DNA from: Planctomycetaceae bacterium
Lineage (GTDB): Bacteria; Planctomycetota; Planctomycetia; Planctomycetales; Planctomycetaceae
NCBI GenBank assembly: GCA_041398785.1
Contig: JAWKUA010000019.1
Coordinates: forward strand, 1 to 64,000
DNA: 64,000 nt
Reading direction: 5' to 3'
Shown: positions 45,196 through 60,100 of the stretch, in pieces
Layout: every line of letters begins with the position of its first letter
How positions within the stretch are numbered: position 1 is the first letter of the stretch
Program-made: the position numbers and the translations under genes
Notes under the pieces: generated by a model
Database searches by the model: none
The model's input: only the letters and a program-made list of their open reading frames with translations
Told to the model about the DNA's origin: nothing

Positions 45196-48100
45196 GTGCT
45201 GCTGACACATTGGCTCGCTGCCTTCTCACGCCACGTTCGGAACGGTTCTGTGCTGGCAAATCGGTTTCGAGGACGTCGAAACCGAAAGTCATCCGGCGGC
45301 GCTGGTGGTAGCGGTCAGATTGAGCATCTGGAAGACCGCGTCCTGCTGACGTTTGAAGGTCTGGAGCCACTGGGATCGCTGGCCTACCAGGATTCCGTTT
45401 CCGCTGACTTTGCCGCGGTGAACGAGACGGATCAGTTCACGTTCGATCTGGATGCCGACCAGGTGCTGTCTGCCGCGTTGTTTCCGTCCAGCGGCACGCT
45501 GCAGTCTCGGATTGAAATCTTCGATCCGTCGAACGCATCTCTGGGAGTCTTCGACGCCCCGGCAGTCGGCGAACCGGCGTTTTTGCAAACGGTTTCCGTC
45601 AGCAGCTCAGGCACCTACCGGATCGAAGTCACCAGTCTTGCGGGGACCGGCAACTACGATCTGGATGTCCTGCTGAATTCCGCCGGGGAAGAAGAGGGCT
45701 TCACCGGAGTTTCGAACAACACGATCGCCACGGGCCAGGACATCGACGGCAGTTCGATTTCGCTGGCCGGTACGGCGTCACGACTGGCGGTGAATGGCGA
45801 AATCGACAGTGCCGACGCCGATTTCTTCAGTTTCACGCTGACTGCCGGTGAGTCGACGGACCTGGTTCTGGCCAGCGACGGCGGAACTGCGGCCGTCGCA
45901 CTGTTCGACAGCAGCGGAGTTCAACTGGCTGCCGGAATCGCGGGAGCCACCAACGCGAACGAATCAATTACCGGCTTTATCGCTCCGTCGACTGGGACGT
46001 ACTTCGCGCGGGTCGATTCGGCCGCGGCTTTCGAAAACTACGGCCTGGTCGTAACACGCGGCATCAGCTTCGATCTGGAACCGAATAATGCTGCGGCAGA
46101 TGCTCAGGACATCAACGGGACGTTCGGAGTCGTCGGGGAACTCGGCGGATCGGCGGGAGCCGGAGGTGGCGGCGAGGTCTTCACCGACAGCCAGACGCAG
46201 ACGAACGTCTACACCCCGAATACATTGACGTACACGTTTTCCGGTCTTCCCAACGCCGGAGGCGACGCCACACTGACTATCGATGCGAATGCGGACCTGG
46301 ACCTGACATCGGAATTTCTGGCATTCAACGCCGAAGGCTTGCTCGCTCAGAACTTGTTCGTCAACGGCGGGCTGCAGATGGTTCCCGTCCAGACACAACT
46401 GACGATTCCGCTGGAAACGCTAAGTCAGTTGCTCAGTGACAACGCGATCACGTTCACATTCACACCTTCATCGTCTGTCAACAACCTGGGCGGCAGTCCG
46501 TACCTGACCGTCACTCTGGAGTATCCTCTCGGCGACGATCACTACTCCTTCGAAGCTGTTGCCGGCGACACACTAACGCTGTCGACAACGACGCCGGGCG
46601 GTGGTGCCGGCGAACCTGTGAACCTGCTCGATCCGTCGGTTCGGCTGTTCTTCGAAGACGGCATCAATCCGCCTGTCGAAGTTGCGTTTGACGACAACAG
46701 TGGCGGCGACGGTCGAAACTCGCTGATCAACTACACCGTTCCAGCCAGCGAAGGCGGCACGTACCGCGCGGTGGTTCAGGGGACCGGTTCGGGGGACTAT
46801 ACGCTCAGCGTTGTCGGGGCCACGGCCGCTGCCGTGCCGACTCTGGATGGAATGGCGGTGGCTCCGGCAGACGGAGATTCCGTCCCTGTTTACCCGGCGA
46901 CGGTCCGTTTCGATTTTTCGGAGCCCCTGCTGTTCTCGACCCTGACTGCGAGCGACCTGCAGGTGACCGATCCGCTGGGCACAATCAGTCCGGCGGCCGG
47001 CGTTTCGATCATCGACGGAGATACGATCGAATTCGATCTCTCGACGCTGAACGTCGGCGACGGAACGTATTCGCTAAGCATCGCCGGAGGAGCGCTGTCA
47101 TCGATCGAAGGTGCGGCGAATTTGCCGATTTCCGCGACGTTTCAGTTCGACACGGTGGCGCCCACGGTGGCCTCCGTCACCGCCAACGGGACGGCTTTGC
47201 CGGGAGGTTCACCGATCGAAACGGGAGCGAACACATTTGTGATCACGTTCTCCGAACCGATGGCCGATTCCGACATCGGACCGGAAGACGTCGCTTTGAA
47301 TAACCTGTCGTTCGGAACAGGCTTCATTCCATCCTCCGGCGTGCTGGACCCGAGCGGAATCACGCTGACTCTGACCTACGACGACCTGCCCGAAGGCCTT
47401 TACGACTTCTCGATTCGCAGCGCGGCCGATGGAGCCCGCGACCGTGCCGGCAATCTGCTGGACGGTGACAGCGATGGTACGGCCGGCGGCGATTTTGTGC
47501 TGTCGTTTGCTGCCGACTTCGGTTCCGACACGCCGTTTCCAACACCGCTGGAAGCCAAGCTGCCGCTGGGGTCTCTGATCTATGATCCGCCGGTCACGGG
47601 TTTCTTCGATGCGGTCGGAGACGTCGACAACTTCACCATCGACGTTGATCCGGGACAGACGATTACCGTCGTGTTGACTCCCGACGATCTGAGCATCCAG
47701 GCGTCCGTGGACCTGATCGCACCCGGCGGCGGATCGGTCGCGACGTCGTCCGCCGCTGCGGCTGGCGAAGGCGTGCTGATTCAGACTTTTACGCCGACGG
47801 TTGCGGGCACGTACACCGTACGAGCAACCGGCCTTGCGGGCGCCGGGATATACGACGTCGACGTCTTTCTGAACGCCCATGTCGAACTCGAAGCCGCCAC
47901 CGAAGGTACCGTCCCGAACGACACGCTTGCGCAGGCCGAAAACATCGACGCCAGCGCCGTTGCGGTAAGTGGCACCGCCGATCGACTGGCGGTCGTGGGA
48001 ATCTCGGATTCGGTTGCCGGACCCGACGTCTATTCGTTTACGGCTGCTGCAGGGGTGCCCGTGACGATCGTGATGGCTTCCGAAACGTTCGACGGCATCG

Positions 48101-51100
48101 CAACCCTGACCGACGCCTCGGGCAATATCCTGACGTACAGCGTGGCCGGCGCTGAGAACGTCACCGGCTCGATCGTGGACTTCGTGTCGCCGACCGGCGG
48201 AACATACTTCGTCCATCTGACCGGAATTACACCGGACGCTCGCTACTCACTGGTCGTGACCCGAGGTGCCACATTCGGAATCGAACAAGTCTCCGGCGAC
48301 GCTCAGCCGATTGGCGGCAGCGGGCAGGTTCTGGGATACGCCGGAATCGGCGAAATCGACGTCCCGGCGGGAACCGGCATCACTTTGCCTCTGGGAACCG
48401 CACTGGTCGACGGAAGCGGTGCTCAATGGGACATTCAGGGCAGCGGTTACGTCCTGGACGGCAGCAACAATGCGTTTGACGGCGCCTTCAATTCTTCGCC
48501 GTTCGGTTTTGGAAATCCGGCATCGACCGAAGACGGCGGCCGCGAAATTGTGATTGGACCGCAGTTCAGCGGAAACATTGAGGCTCACCGCAAGATTTAT
48601 GTTTCGGACACCGAGGGCTTCACTCGCTTCCTGGAAATCTTCACAAACACGGGCACCTTCCCCGTCAACCAGTTCATTCAGATCTTCACGAATCTGGGTT
48701 CGGACGCGGACACTCGCGTGGTTTCGACATCCAGTGGCGACACGCTGTTCGATACTGACGACGACTGGATCGTTACCGACGACAACGTTGCCAATGGAGG
48801 CGACTCCGCGGTTGCTCACGTGATTTCCGCGCCCGGCGGCGTGCGTCCGGACTTTGCATTCCGGTCCGGAGCTGACGGGATTGCGTATGAATGGAACCTG
48901 CAGCTGCAGCCCGGCGAAACGCAGATCATCATGCACTTCGGAGTCCAGGATCCGGACTCCGCAATCGCCGCCTCGACCGCCGCTGGTCTGGCAAATTTGC
49001 AGGGTGACGCTCTGACGGGAATGACGCCCGATGAAATCGCCGCTGCCGTGAACTTTGCCGGAGCGTCAACGGCGTCCGTGGACCGGTACACCATCGACGT
49101 GACATCCGCCACAACGCTGACGCTGTCAACGACAACTCCGGGAGACGGTCCCGGCGAATTCCGGAACGACATGAATCCGTCGATCGAACTTTTTGATCCG
49201 TCCGGCACGTCGATCGGCTTTGACGACAACAGCGGTGTCGACGGCCGTAACGCGGCGTTGACCGTTTCTGTGTCAACGCCTGGTCGGTACGAGATCGTTG
49301 TTCGAGCCAGCGGCAGCGCAGCCGGTGAATACGGATTAGCCGTGGACAGCAGCATTCCCGGCGCGGTCGCGGGAATTCCGTTTGAAGCCACGGCTGTCGA
49401 CCCGCTCGACGGCGAAGCATTCGCGGCACTGCCGTCGCGACTGACACTGGATTTCAGTCAGGCTCCGCTGCTGGCGACGCTGCAACTGACGGACATCGTG
49501 ATCACTCAGCCCGGCGGATCGACAGTCAATCCCGCCGGACTGCTGGTGATTGACGGCGATACGGTTGACTTCGACCTGACCGGTCTCGACATCGGCGAAG
49601 GCGCTTACGTCATCGATATCGCACCCGGTACCGTCGACAGCATTTCGGGAGAACCGCTGGCCGCGTTTTCGACCACGATCTTTGTCGACGCGACTCCGCC
49701 GACCGTGGCCGAAGTCCGAGCCAATTCCAGCGTGATCGTTGATGGTGATGTCATCGATGTCGGTGCTCTGACTCTGGAAATCGACTTCAGTGAGCCGGTC
49801 CTGAATTCCTTCCCGTCCGTGTTCGAAGCTCCGCTGTACGATGCCGTCACGGGAATTACATTTCTGCCGACGTCAATTTCCGTGGATCCCGGCGGGACGA
49901 CGCTGTCCGCAACCTACGACGCTCCAGGACTTCCGGAAGGCGACCTGACTCTGACGCTGGACAGCTTTGCGTTCCGGGACCTTGTCGGCAATCCGCTGGA
50001 CGGCGGTACCGACTTCACGTTCCGCTTCTTTACGGACATTGTCAGCGAAGCACTGCCGGTGCCGCTCGTTCCGCGGAATCCGCGCGGATCGCTGGTCTTC
50101 GGACAGGACGTTTCCGGCGCCTTCCATCCGCTCTCCGATGTCGACGAATGGACGGTCGACCTTGACCCCGACCAGACGCTCAGCGCCGCTCTGTGGGTGA
50201 GCGATCCGTCGGTCGTCAGCGAAATCACGCTGCTGGATTCGACCGGAACGCCGGTTGCCACGTCCGCAGCGCTGGCCGCCGGGGAAGCCGTCTTTCTGCA
50301 GAATATCGCCGTCGCCAGCGCCGGTATTTACACGCTGCAGGTTTCCAATAGCGCCGGAAACGGAGGCTACCGTCTGCGAACTCTGTTGAACTCGCAGATT
50401 GAAGAAGAACCCTTTGCGCTGCTTAATTCCAATGACGACATTGCCAGTGCAATCCTGATTGACGCGTCAACGGTGTCGCTGCCCGGCGCAGGTACCGCCG
50501 ATCGGCTGGCGGTGACCGGACGGTTTGGTCCCGAACCCGCAGAAATTGTATCGCCGCCGAACAATCCCGGCGAACCAAACGATACGTTCGCAGAGGCTGT
50601 GCCAACGGGTATCGTCGGGTCGTTCAGCAGCTTCTTCCTTTCTGCCAATATCGGCGACAACCTGAATATCTCGGCAGGACTGGATGTCGACATTTACGAA
50701 GTCACGCTGTTTCCCGGCGACACGCTGCTGATCGATATCGACGCCCAGGTGCTCGGCAGCGGCATCGACAGCTATATTCGGTTATTTGATGCCTTCGGCA
50801 ATGAACTTGACAGCAACGACGACGACCCGGCCGGAGGAACTCTGGATTCCTACCTGGAGTATTCCTTCTTCGGGGAAGTTCCGGAGACGTTTTACATCGG
50901 CGTCAGTGACCTGAGTAACACCGGCTACAATCCGAACGTCGAAGGCAGTGGTAGCCCCGGCAGCACCGGCATCTACGACATCTACATCGAAGCTTTCGGT
51001 TCCGTCGCCGCGCTGGCGGCTGTCGGTGGTGCCGTCGAATCGGATGTCTACAGCTTTTCCGTCAATCCGAACGAACCGACATCGCTGGTGGTCAGCAGTG

Positions 51101-54100
51101 ACACCGCGATCGCAACTCTTGAATTGCTGGATTCCGCCGGAAACGTCATCGCGGTGGGAGCGTCTGATCCGACAAATGCCGATCAGGCAATTCCCGATTT
51201 CGTTTCTTTGACCGGCGGGACATTCTACGCTCGCGTCACCGGCAGTGAGCCTGACGCATACTCCCTGGTTGTCACGCGCGGCGCGGCCTTTGACCTGGAA
51301 GCCAATAACGAAACGTTCGAAGCGCAGGACATTTCCGCCGCCAATCGGGTTCTCGGCGCGCTATCCGGCGGTGCGGGGGGAGAGCTGTTTTCCGTCAGCG
51401 AGACACAGAACACCGTCTTCTGGCCGAATACGCTGGACTACACATTCAATAACCTGCCGTCCCCCGGCGGGGACGCAATCCTGACGATTGATGTCAACGC
51501 CGACCTGGATGCCACCAGCGAGTTCCTGTCATTTAATGCCGAAGGCCTGCTGGCGCAGGATCTGTTTGTCGTCGGCGGTTTGCAGGACAGCCCGGTGCAG
51601 CTTCAGTTGACGATCCCGCTGGCCACGTTGACGGAACTGCTTAGTGACAGTTCGGCGACATTCACGTTCGTTCCATCGTCGGCAGTCGACAACCTCAGTG
51701 GCAATCCGACCCTGACCCTGACGCTGGAATATCCACTGGGCGACGATTATTACAGCTTCGAAGCAGTGGCCGGCGACACGCTGTTCCTTGAAACATTTAC
51801 TCCCGGCGATGGCAGCGGTGAACCCGCCAACAATCTTGATCCGCAGATCGAGCTGTTTTTCGACGACGGCATCAATCTGCCGGTTTCGCTGGCGACAGAT
51901 GATAATTCCGCCGCGGACGGCCGCAATGCATTGCTGTCGTATACAGCTACTGAAACCGGCCGATACATCGTTCTGATTGAGGGCGTGACCGGATCGGGAT
52001 CGTACGTGCTGAACGTCAGCGGAGCTACCGGCGCTCCGGCGGCCATGCAGGCCACCGCTGTGACACCGGTCGACGGTACCGTGGTGACGTCCACACCTGC
52101 CACCGCGACTCTCGATTTCTCGAAGGTTGTCCTGTTGTCGTCGCTGACGGCCAGTGACGTGACGATTCAGATTCCCGGCGGCGGTACCTACACACCCGCT
52201 GGTGTGACGGTGATTGATGGAAACACCTTCGAGTTCGATCTCACCGGACTGTCCGGCCCCGACGGGACTTACGTCATTCAGATCGCTGCCGGGGATGTGC
52301 TCGACGCCGCAGGCAACGGCAATGCCCCGTTCTCGTCGACATTTCTGCTGGACGCGACGAATCCGTCAGTGACCGGCATCAGCGTCAACGGCACTCCGCT
52401 GGCACCGAACGACGTGATTGCTTCCGGCAGCACTGTCGTCGAAATCACGTTCAACGAAGAACTCAGCACTCTGAATCTCGGGCCGGAGGATGTGCTGCTG
52501 GATGACACGCTTTCGGGAGCGTCGCTGGTACCCGTGAGTTTCGTGTACGACGCAGTAACCAGTGTCCTGACGCTTGATTACGGCGACCTGCCGGAAGGTG
52601 AATACACGCTGACACTGATCGAAGGCGCGGACGCGTTCCGTGACGTCGTCGACAACCCGCTGGCTCCGTTCAGCATCGACTTCACCGCCGACAACGTTCT
52701 TGCCGCGCTGGCCACTCCGTTTGTGCCGCTGGTACCGCTGGGATCGCTGGTCTATCAGTCAGCGGACACGTCGGGTGTATTCCATGCTGTGAATGACGAA
52801 GACACATTTTCCGTTGACCTGCAGGGAGGACAGACGCTGTCCGTGTCTCTGTCAGTAACGGATCCGGACCTGGTGGCGACCGTGGAACTTCTGGACGCGA
52901 CCGATGCCGTCATTGGATCGGCCACCGCCGCCGCAGCCGGAGAAGCAGTGTTCCTGCAGGACGTCGCGATTCCGTCAGACGGCACCTATCGCATTCGCAA
53001 TACGGCAACAACACTGAATTCCGTTGCGACGTATTCCTTTACGGCCGTGCTGAACGCCCACATTGACGCGGAACCGAACGACACCGCGGGCCAGGCTCAG
53101 AACATCAACGGCTCCGCGATTCTGTTTGCTGCCCCGGGACGTGATCGCATGGCGGTTGCCGGAACCGGTGGCGCCGATGACGACTTCTTCAGCTTTTCGC
53201 TGGCGTCGGGCGAAACGGCCAGTCTGTTCCTGTCCGCGGAGGACGCCGGGCTGGAACTGGAACTGTTCGATCCATCCGGCAATCCGTTGACACTCGGGAC
53301 GGTCGGTGAACTGGATTCGAGCATATTCCGCAGCGTCATCGACGGCTACACGGCATCTCCGCCCGGTAACTATCAGGCACGCGTCCGCGCCGGTGCGGGA
53401 ATCGCGTACACGCTGGTCGTGACTCGCAACGCACAGTTCGAACTGGAACCCAACAACGTCGTCGCGGATGCTCAGCCGCTTCTGCAGATCGGCGGCCCCG
53501 GAACGTTTACAGCGTCCGTCCTGGGTGCTCGCGAGACGTCAGCGCTGCTGATCGATCCGGATGATTTTCCACCCGGAACAGATCTGACGAACGCCTTCGC
53601 GGGTGCCACGCTGACAATTGTCGGCAGCAACGGCGTGACTCCCACGGGAGCCATCGCGAGAACGCAGACATCCAGTCTGGCGTCCACGGGTTCGCGAGTC
53701 TTTGCGCAGGATACCAACACGTTCTTCAACTCCAGCAGCAGCTTCCTGCGGGTCGACTTCGACAATCCGACTCGATCGGTGTCGATTGACGTAATCGGCG
53801 ACGATTCGATCGACCCCGGAATCCTGCGCGCCTATGCGGCTGACGGAACACTGCTGGAGGAAGTGCACGGGTTCAATACCACAGCCGGTAATCCTCAGAC
53901 GCTGACGATTACCCGGCCGGATGCCGACATCAGCTACATCCTTGCATCCGGTCTGGGAGGCGACACCGCGAATCTCGACAACCTGGTCACGTCCGGCGAC
54001 CTGGCAGACATCTACCAGATTCAGCTCGCCGACGGCGATGTGCTGGAAGCCGTAACGTCGACTCCCGGCGACGGCACCGGTGAATTCCACAATTCGTTCG

Positions 54101-57100
54101 ACCCGTTTCTGCGGCTGGTGAATGCAGCAGGCCTTGTCGTCGCACAGGATGACAACAGCCTGCCGGACGGCCGCAATGCAAGATTTGTCTACACCGTTCC
54201 GGCAGGAGCCGGCGGGAACTTCACCCTGCAGCTCGATGGAATCGGCGTCGGCGAATATTCCATCACTGCAATTCGCACCGGCGATCCGCTGCCGGACGAA
54301 GCGCCTTCCGTGGTCAGCACCAGTCCGGCCGACGCAGCCAGTGTCGGAAGCGCTCCCGCGTTTCTCGATGTGACGTTTTCCGAAGCACTGCTGGCGAATT
54401 CGCTTGACGTCACCGATCTGGTCTTTGCCAACGGTTCGGTCACCGTCGATTCCGTGCAGTTGCTGGCCGGCAACACGGTTCGATTCAGCATCACCGTCCC
54501 GAACACCGAAGACACCTACGATTACACCATCAGCGCAGGTTCAGTCAGCGACCTTCAGGGGACCGGAAACACGGAATTCGCCGGCAGCTTTGTGGTTGAC
54601 CAAACCGGTCCGCGCGTGGTGTCGACAACGCCGGGGATTCAGGCATCGGCTCCGTTCAGCCAGTTGACGTTTGTCTTCAACGAAGGCATCGATCCGGCCA
54701 GCGTTTCCACCGCCGACGTCCTTTCCTTCAACGGTCCCGGCGGCAATCTGCTGTCTTCCGTCACCGGGGTTTCCGTTTCCGGATCCGAACTGACAGTGAC
54801 GTTCAACGGTCAAAGCACGGCCGGTGTCTACGTCATGGTGATCGGTCCCAACATCACCGATCTGGCCGGCAATCTGATGGATCAGAACAACAACGGAACC
54901 GGCGGTGAAGCGGGTGATACCTTCAGCCGACAGTTGACGCTGCAGTCTCCCAACCTGGACGTGCTAAATACGATTGCCGCTCCGGCAGCCGCGGAGTTCG
55001 GTGATGTGATCGACTTCACCTACACCGTTCGCAACATCGGTTCCGACCCGGCCCTGGAACACTGGGTGGACCGAATCTTCCTGTCGACAGACTCCGTCCT
55101 GGACGCCAGCGACACCGTCCTGGCAACCATTCCTCAGAACGGCGGAACTCTGGGGCCGCTGGACGCCATCAACGGCGCGAATGACAGCTACACGCGGACT
55201 GAGTCCCTTACGCTGCCGCTGAATGTGGCTTCTGTTGCCGGCGGCTACTTCCTGTTGGTCAAGACTGACGTCAACAACCAGCAGCCGGAATCCAATGAAG
55301 GTGATAACGTCGGTTCCCATGCGATCAACCTGACTCTGCCGCCGCTGCCGGATCTGGTCGTCAGCGACATTACGGCTCCCGTCGAAGCGCTTTCCGGTCA
55401 GCAGATCCCGATCTCCTGGACGATTTCGAACCAGGGAACCAGCGACTTCTCCGGCACGTTCAGCGACGACATCTTCCTTTCGACGGACGAATTCCTCGGC
55501 GGCGACCAGTTCTTCGGACGATTCGAATTCACCGGCGACATTCCTGCCGGAGGTTCAGTCACGCGTACTCAGACAATTACGCTGCCTGCCACGATTGAAG
55601 GTGACTATTTTGTCATCATTCGGACGGACGAATTCGGCCAGGTTTTTGAAGGCCAGGCCGGTGAGTCAAACAACATCACCAGCGACGACGCGGCCATCGC
55701 CATCGAACTGCAGCCGTTCCCGAATCTTCAGGTCGCCAGCGTGACAACTCCGCCGACCGCGTTTTCGGGACAGCAGACGGTCATTCAGTGGGTTGTCGAG
55801 AACACGGGGACAGGCTCGACGAATTCGCCGTCCTGGTCCGATGCGATTTACCTGTCAACGGATGCGTTCTACGACGCCAGCGACCTGTTTCTCGGCACGG
55901 CCGTCAATCCCAGCTTTCTGGTACCGGGCGACAGCTATCTCAACAGCCGCCTGGTCACGCTGCCGGAAGGGATTGACGACAGCTACTACTTCATCGTGCG
56001 GACGGACATCTACGGCCAGGTGTTTGAGTTCGAGAATGAAGGCGACAATATCACCGCCGGAGGTCCTACCGATGTGATGCTGACACCACCGCCGGATCTG
56101 CAGGTCACCAACGTGAATGCTCCCGGTACAGTGTTCAGCGGCCAGCCGATCAACCTGACCTGGACCGTGGAAAACCTCGGGTCCGGTTCGACTCGCTCCG
56201 GTTCGTGGTCGGACCGAATCTATATGTCGACCGACACAACTCTGGACGCTTCCGACCAGTTGCTGGGCACAACCGGCCATTCCGGGGTCCTTGCAGCACT
56301 GGACGGTTATACGGCCAATTCAACCGTCACCCTGCCAGTCGGCGTCAGCGGCGACTTCTATTTCATCGTGCAGACGGACGCGTTCAACCAGGTCTTTGAA
56401 CATGTCTTCGAAGCAAACAACACCGGCTTTGACGCCACACCAACAACGGTCAGTCTGACGCCTCCTCCGGATCTGGTCGTCACTGACATCGTGGCACCGG
56501 CGACGGCTCTTGCCGGCCATACCATCAGTGTTGACTACACCGTGGAAAACCTGGGCTCCACCCTGACACCGAATTCGTCATGGCAGGACCGGATTTTCCT
56601 GTCAACCGACGACATCTTCGACGCCGCCACCGACACTCAGATTGCCTCCAGGACGCACTTCGGAGCTCTGGATATCGGTGAAGGCTACACAGAATCGTTC
56701 ATCGCGACCCTGCCCAACGGCCTGAACAACGACTTCTATGTATTCATCGCGACCGACTTCACGGACCTGGTGTTCGAGCTGGATAACGCCAACAACATCC
56801 TGTCCGCCGCAACGCCGATGACTGTGGAATTGCGTCCGGCAGATCTGGTTGTTGTCAGCGTGGTCGATCCGGCGGCTGCCGGTGGACCGTCGACGGCGGA
56901 AGCCGGCGGATCGCTGCTGCTGCAATGGGAAGTTCAGAACCAGGGAACCGGGATCACCACGCAGTCCAACTGGGTTGATCGCGTCTATCTGTCCTCCAAC
57001 GTAACCTTCGGAGACGGCGATGATCTGCAGTTGTCGCAGCTCACGCATTCCGGAGCACTTGACGTACTGGAGACCTACACGGTCTCCGGCCACACGCTGC

Positions 57101-60100
57101 AGATTCCGGCGTCAGTCCCCGGCGGCAGCTATCGGGTATTCGTTAAGACCGACGCCGCCAATGCTGTCTTTGAGAGCCAGGAGGGCAACAACGTTCTGGG
57201 GCTGCCTGTGGAAATCACACGGACAACGGCGGACCTGCGTCCAACAGCAGTGACCGCTCCTGCAACGGCGGATTCCGGCCAGGCGATCACGGTTGGCTGG
57301 ACTGTCGAAAACTTCGGCGCTGCAAGGACCAATTCCACATACTGGCACGACGAAGTCTTTCTGTCGGCGGATCAGACGATTTCCGGCGACGATGTTTCGC
57401 TCGGAAGCGTTTTCCATTCCAACGCGCTTGACGGCGGGCAGCAATACACGGCATCCCGGACGTTTACTCTGCCGATTGACCTGTCCGGCGATCTTTACGT
57501 CATTGTCCGCACGGACACAAACAACGTCGTGATTGAGGATCTGCAGGAAGGCAACAACGACCTGGCGGCCACCGCTGTGACGGCGATCTCGCTGAGCCCG
57601 GTTGCCGATCTTGCCGTGACCGACGTTGACGCTCCGCCGGTCGCATTCAGCGGGCAGCCGATCACTCTGAACTGGACTGTCGAAAACATCGGCGGCGGTG
57701 CGGCAAACGGAACCTGGTACGACGCAGTGTACTTGTCGCTGGACCAGATCTTTGACCGAACCACGGACACCTACATCGGGTTTGCCAACCGCCCGGCTGC
57801 ACTGGCCGCCGGCGAACAATATACTCAGACGGCGACACTGAACATTCCCAATGGTCTGTCCGGACCGTACTACGTGTTTGTCGCCGCGGACAGCAATCAG
57901 CGAATCTATGAACGCGGTGCCGAAGCCAATAATGTCGGTCAGGATCCGCTGGCCATGGAAGTGTCACTTACTCCGCCGGCTGACCTGGTCGCCGGTCTGC
58001 TCACACTTCCTTCCGACGCGGTGCCCGGCAAGGATGTGACCGTCAGCTACACCGTCGAAAACCAGGGAACGAACGCCGCGAATGGTACGTGGACCGATTC
58101 TCTGTACATTTCGGCCGACGATCACTGGGACGTGACGGATCCGCTGCTGGGGCGAGTCGTGGTGACGGCCAACGTCACAAGCGGCAACAGTTATACGCGG
58201 GACCTGACGGCTCCGCTGCCAGGTGTGGTTCCCGGTGACTATCACGTCATTATCCGAAGCGACATCCTGAACAACATTCCGGAATCCGACGAAACCAACA
58301 ATCTGTCCGCGTCGCTGAACACGACGGCGGTGGATTTTGAGGAACTGACGCTGGGCACCGCCAGTTCCGGCAGCCTGGGAACCGGCCAGTCCGTGTACTA
58401 CAAGGTCGACGTCCCTGCGGGAGAAACGCTTTCGGTGCTGTTCGACAGTGCCGCAACGGACGGTTTCAGCGAACTGTACGTGGCCTTCGACCGAGTCCCC
58501 ACCCGCAGCGACTTCGACTTCGGCGGAATCGAACCATTCCAGCCGGATCAGCGTGCGATTCTGCCCGCGTCAGAGTCCGGCACATATTTTATTATGGTCT
58601 ATGGCAACAGCGCCTCCGGGGCTCCGGCGTTTGATATTACGGCGGAGTTGCTGGCGTTTGATGTCTTCACGACTGACTTCGGGCGCGGCGGGAATTCGGG
58701 GAACCGGACAATCGAGATCCACGGTGCCCGCTTTGATCAGAATACAACAGTGTCGCTGACCAACGGTGCCGGAATCACGGTTCCCGCGGAAACGCACTAT
58801 TACATCAGTTCGCTACAGATGTACGCGACGTTTAACCTTGCGGGACTTCCTGCGGGACAATACGACGTTGTCGTTGAAAAGGATGCGTCAACGTCAGTGA
58901 CGGTGCCTGACTCGCTGCAGGTTGTTGACCAGTTGCCGTCGGCTCCGATCCGTCCGACGATCGACGCGCCTTCGCGAGTCCGTCGCGGGGCCGCATATTC
59001 GTTCGATGTCCGATGGGGCAACGATTCGATCAACGACATTACCGTGCCGCTACTGACTGTCGGCAATACCGCTCCATTCGGTTCAGCTCCGGGAGATACG
59101 TCGTACGGTACTCGATTTACGTTTATCGCCAGCAGGCCGGAAGGGCCTCAGGGAATCTTGATCCCCGGTGACGCTTTTTCACGAACGTTCTACACTTCCA
59201 GCGATAGCTTCACACAGAGCTATACGGCGTTTGTTGACCGCGTCGGCAAGGACTCTGCAGAAGCATTCGACTGGGCGGCGATTGAAGCAGAACTGCGGCC
59301 GCAGGATATTCCTGATGCTGAATGGGATGCGATCTTCCAGCAGCTCATTCTGCAGACCGGAACGACCTGGGGTGAAGTCCTGCCCGTTGCAGTCCGGAAT
59401 GCGGACAGGATCGTCCTTCCCGGTAACGCGTCCGTAACCGTCTCGCAGCTTTTACAGCCCGAGGTCACAGCGGTTTGGGCCAGCCTGAGCAACTCCATCA
59501 GCGGCACCGTGCATCTGGATGCCATTAGAAGCCTGTCGGAACCGTGGCGAATTCTGGCGGTGCAGGTCGGGACTGACGTCGGTTTTGCTGCGGTCGGATA
59601 TGAGGACGGAACGTTTTCGCTGCCCGGACTCGAAGACGGCGACTATCAGCTGACCGTTCAGTTAGGACAGTTCACCCAGTCGTTCCCCACGACATACACT
59701 CTGGCGGGCGGTTCCACCGTGATTCAGGATGTCGAGCTGGCGCCCTCAGCACCCGTGGACGTCGTACTGGACATCGCCGCATCAGACGGCGGTCCGGTGA
59801 CAGACGCAGACATTCTCTTGTACCGCAACGGGATCCTGCTGAGTCGTGGTATACTTGATGCCGATGACCGTGTGACCTTCGAGAATCTTCCCGAGGGCAC
59901 CTACGTCGTGGTTGCTGAGCTTGCCGGCTACGGCAGAGTCGTGGCTGACCTCGACACGTCCGAACCACTGGCGACTCGCCTTTCAGCAATTCTGTTCGCT
60001 CCCGGAACAGACGTACGCGGTACCGTCGTGTCTGACGCCGGCGCCAGCCTCGATTTCACAATCGCGGCAATCGCGAATGACGGACGAAATCTGCCGCCGG

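Noticed and set aside
47209..48216. 335-codon minus-strand frame within the giant gene
   Set aside because: Antisense to repeat units with conserved domain patterns; no motif of its own.
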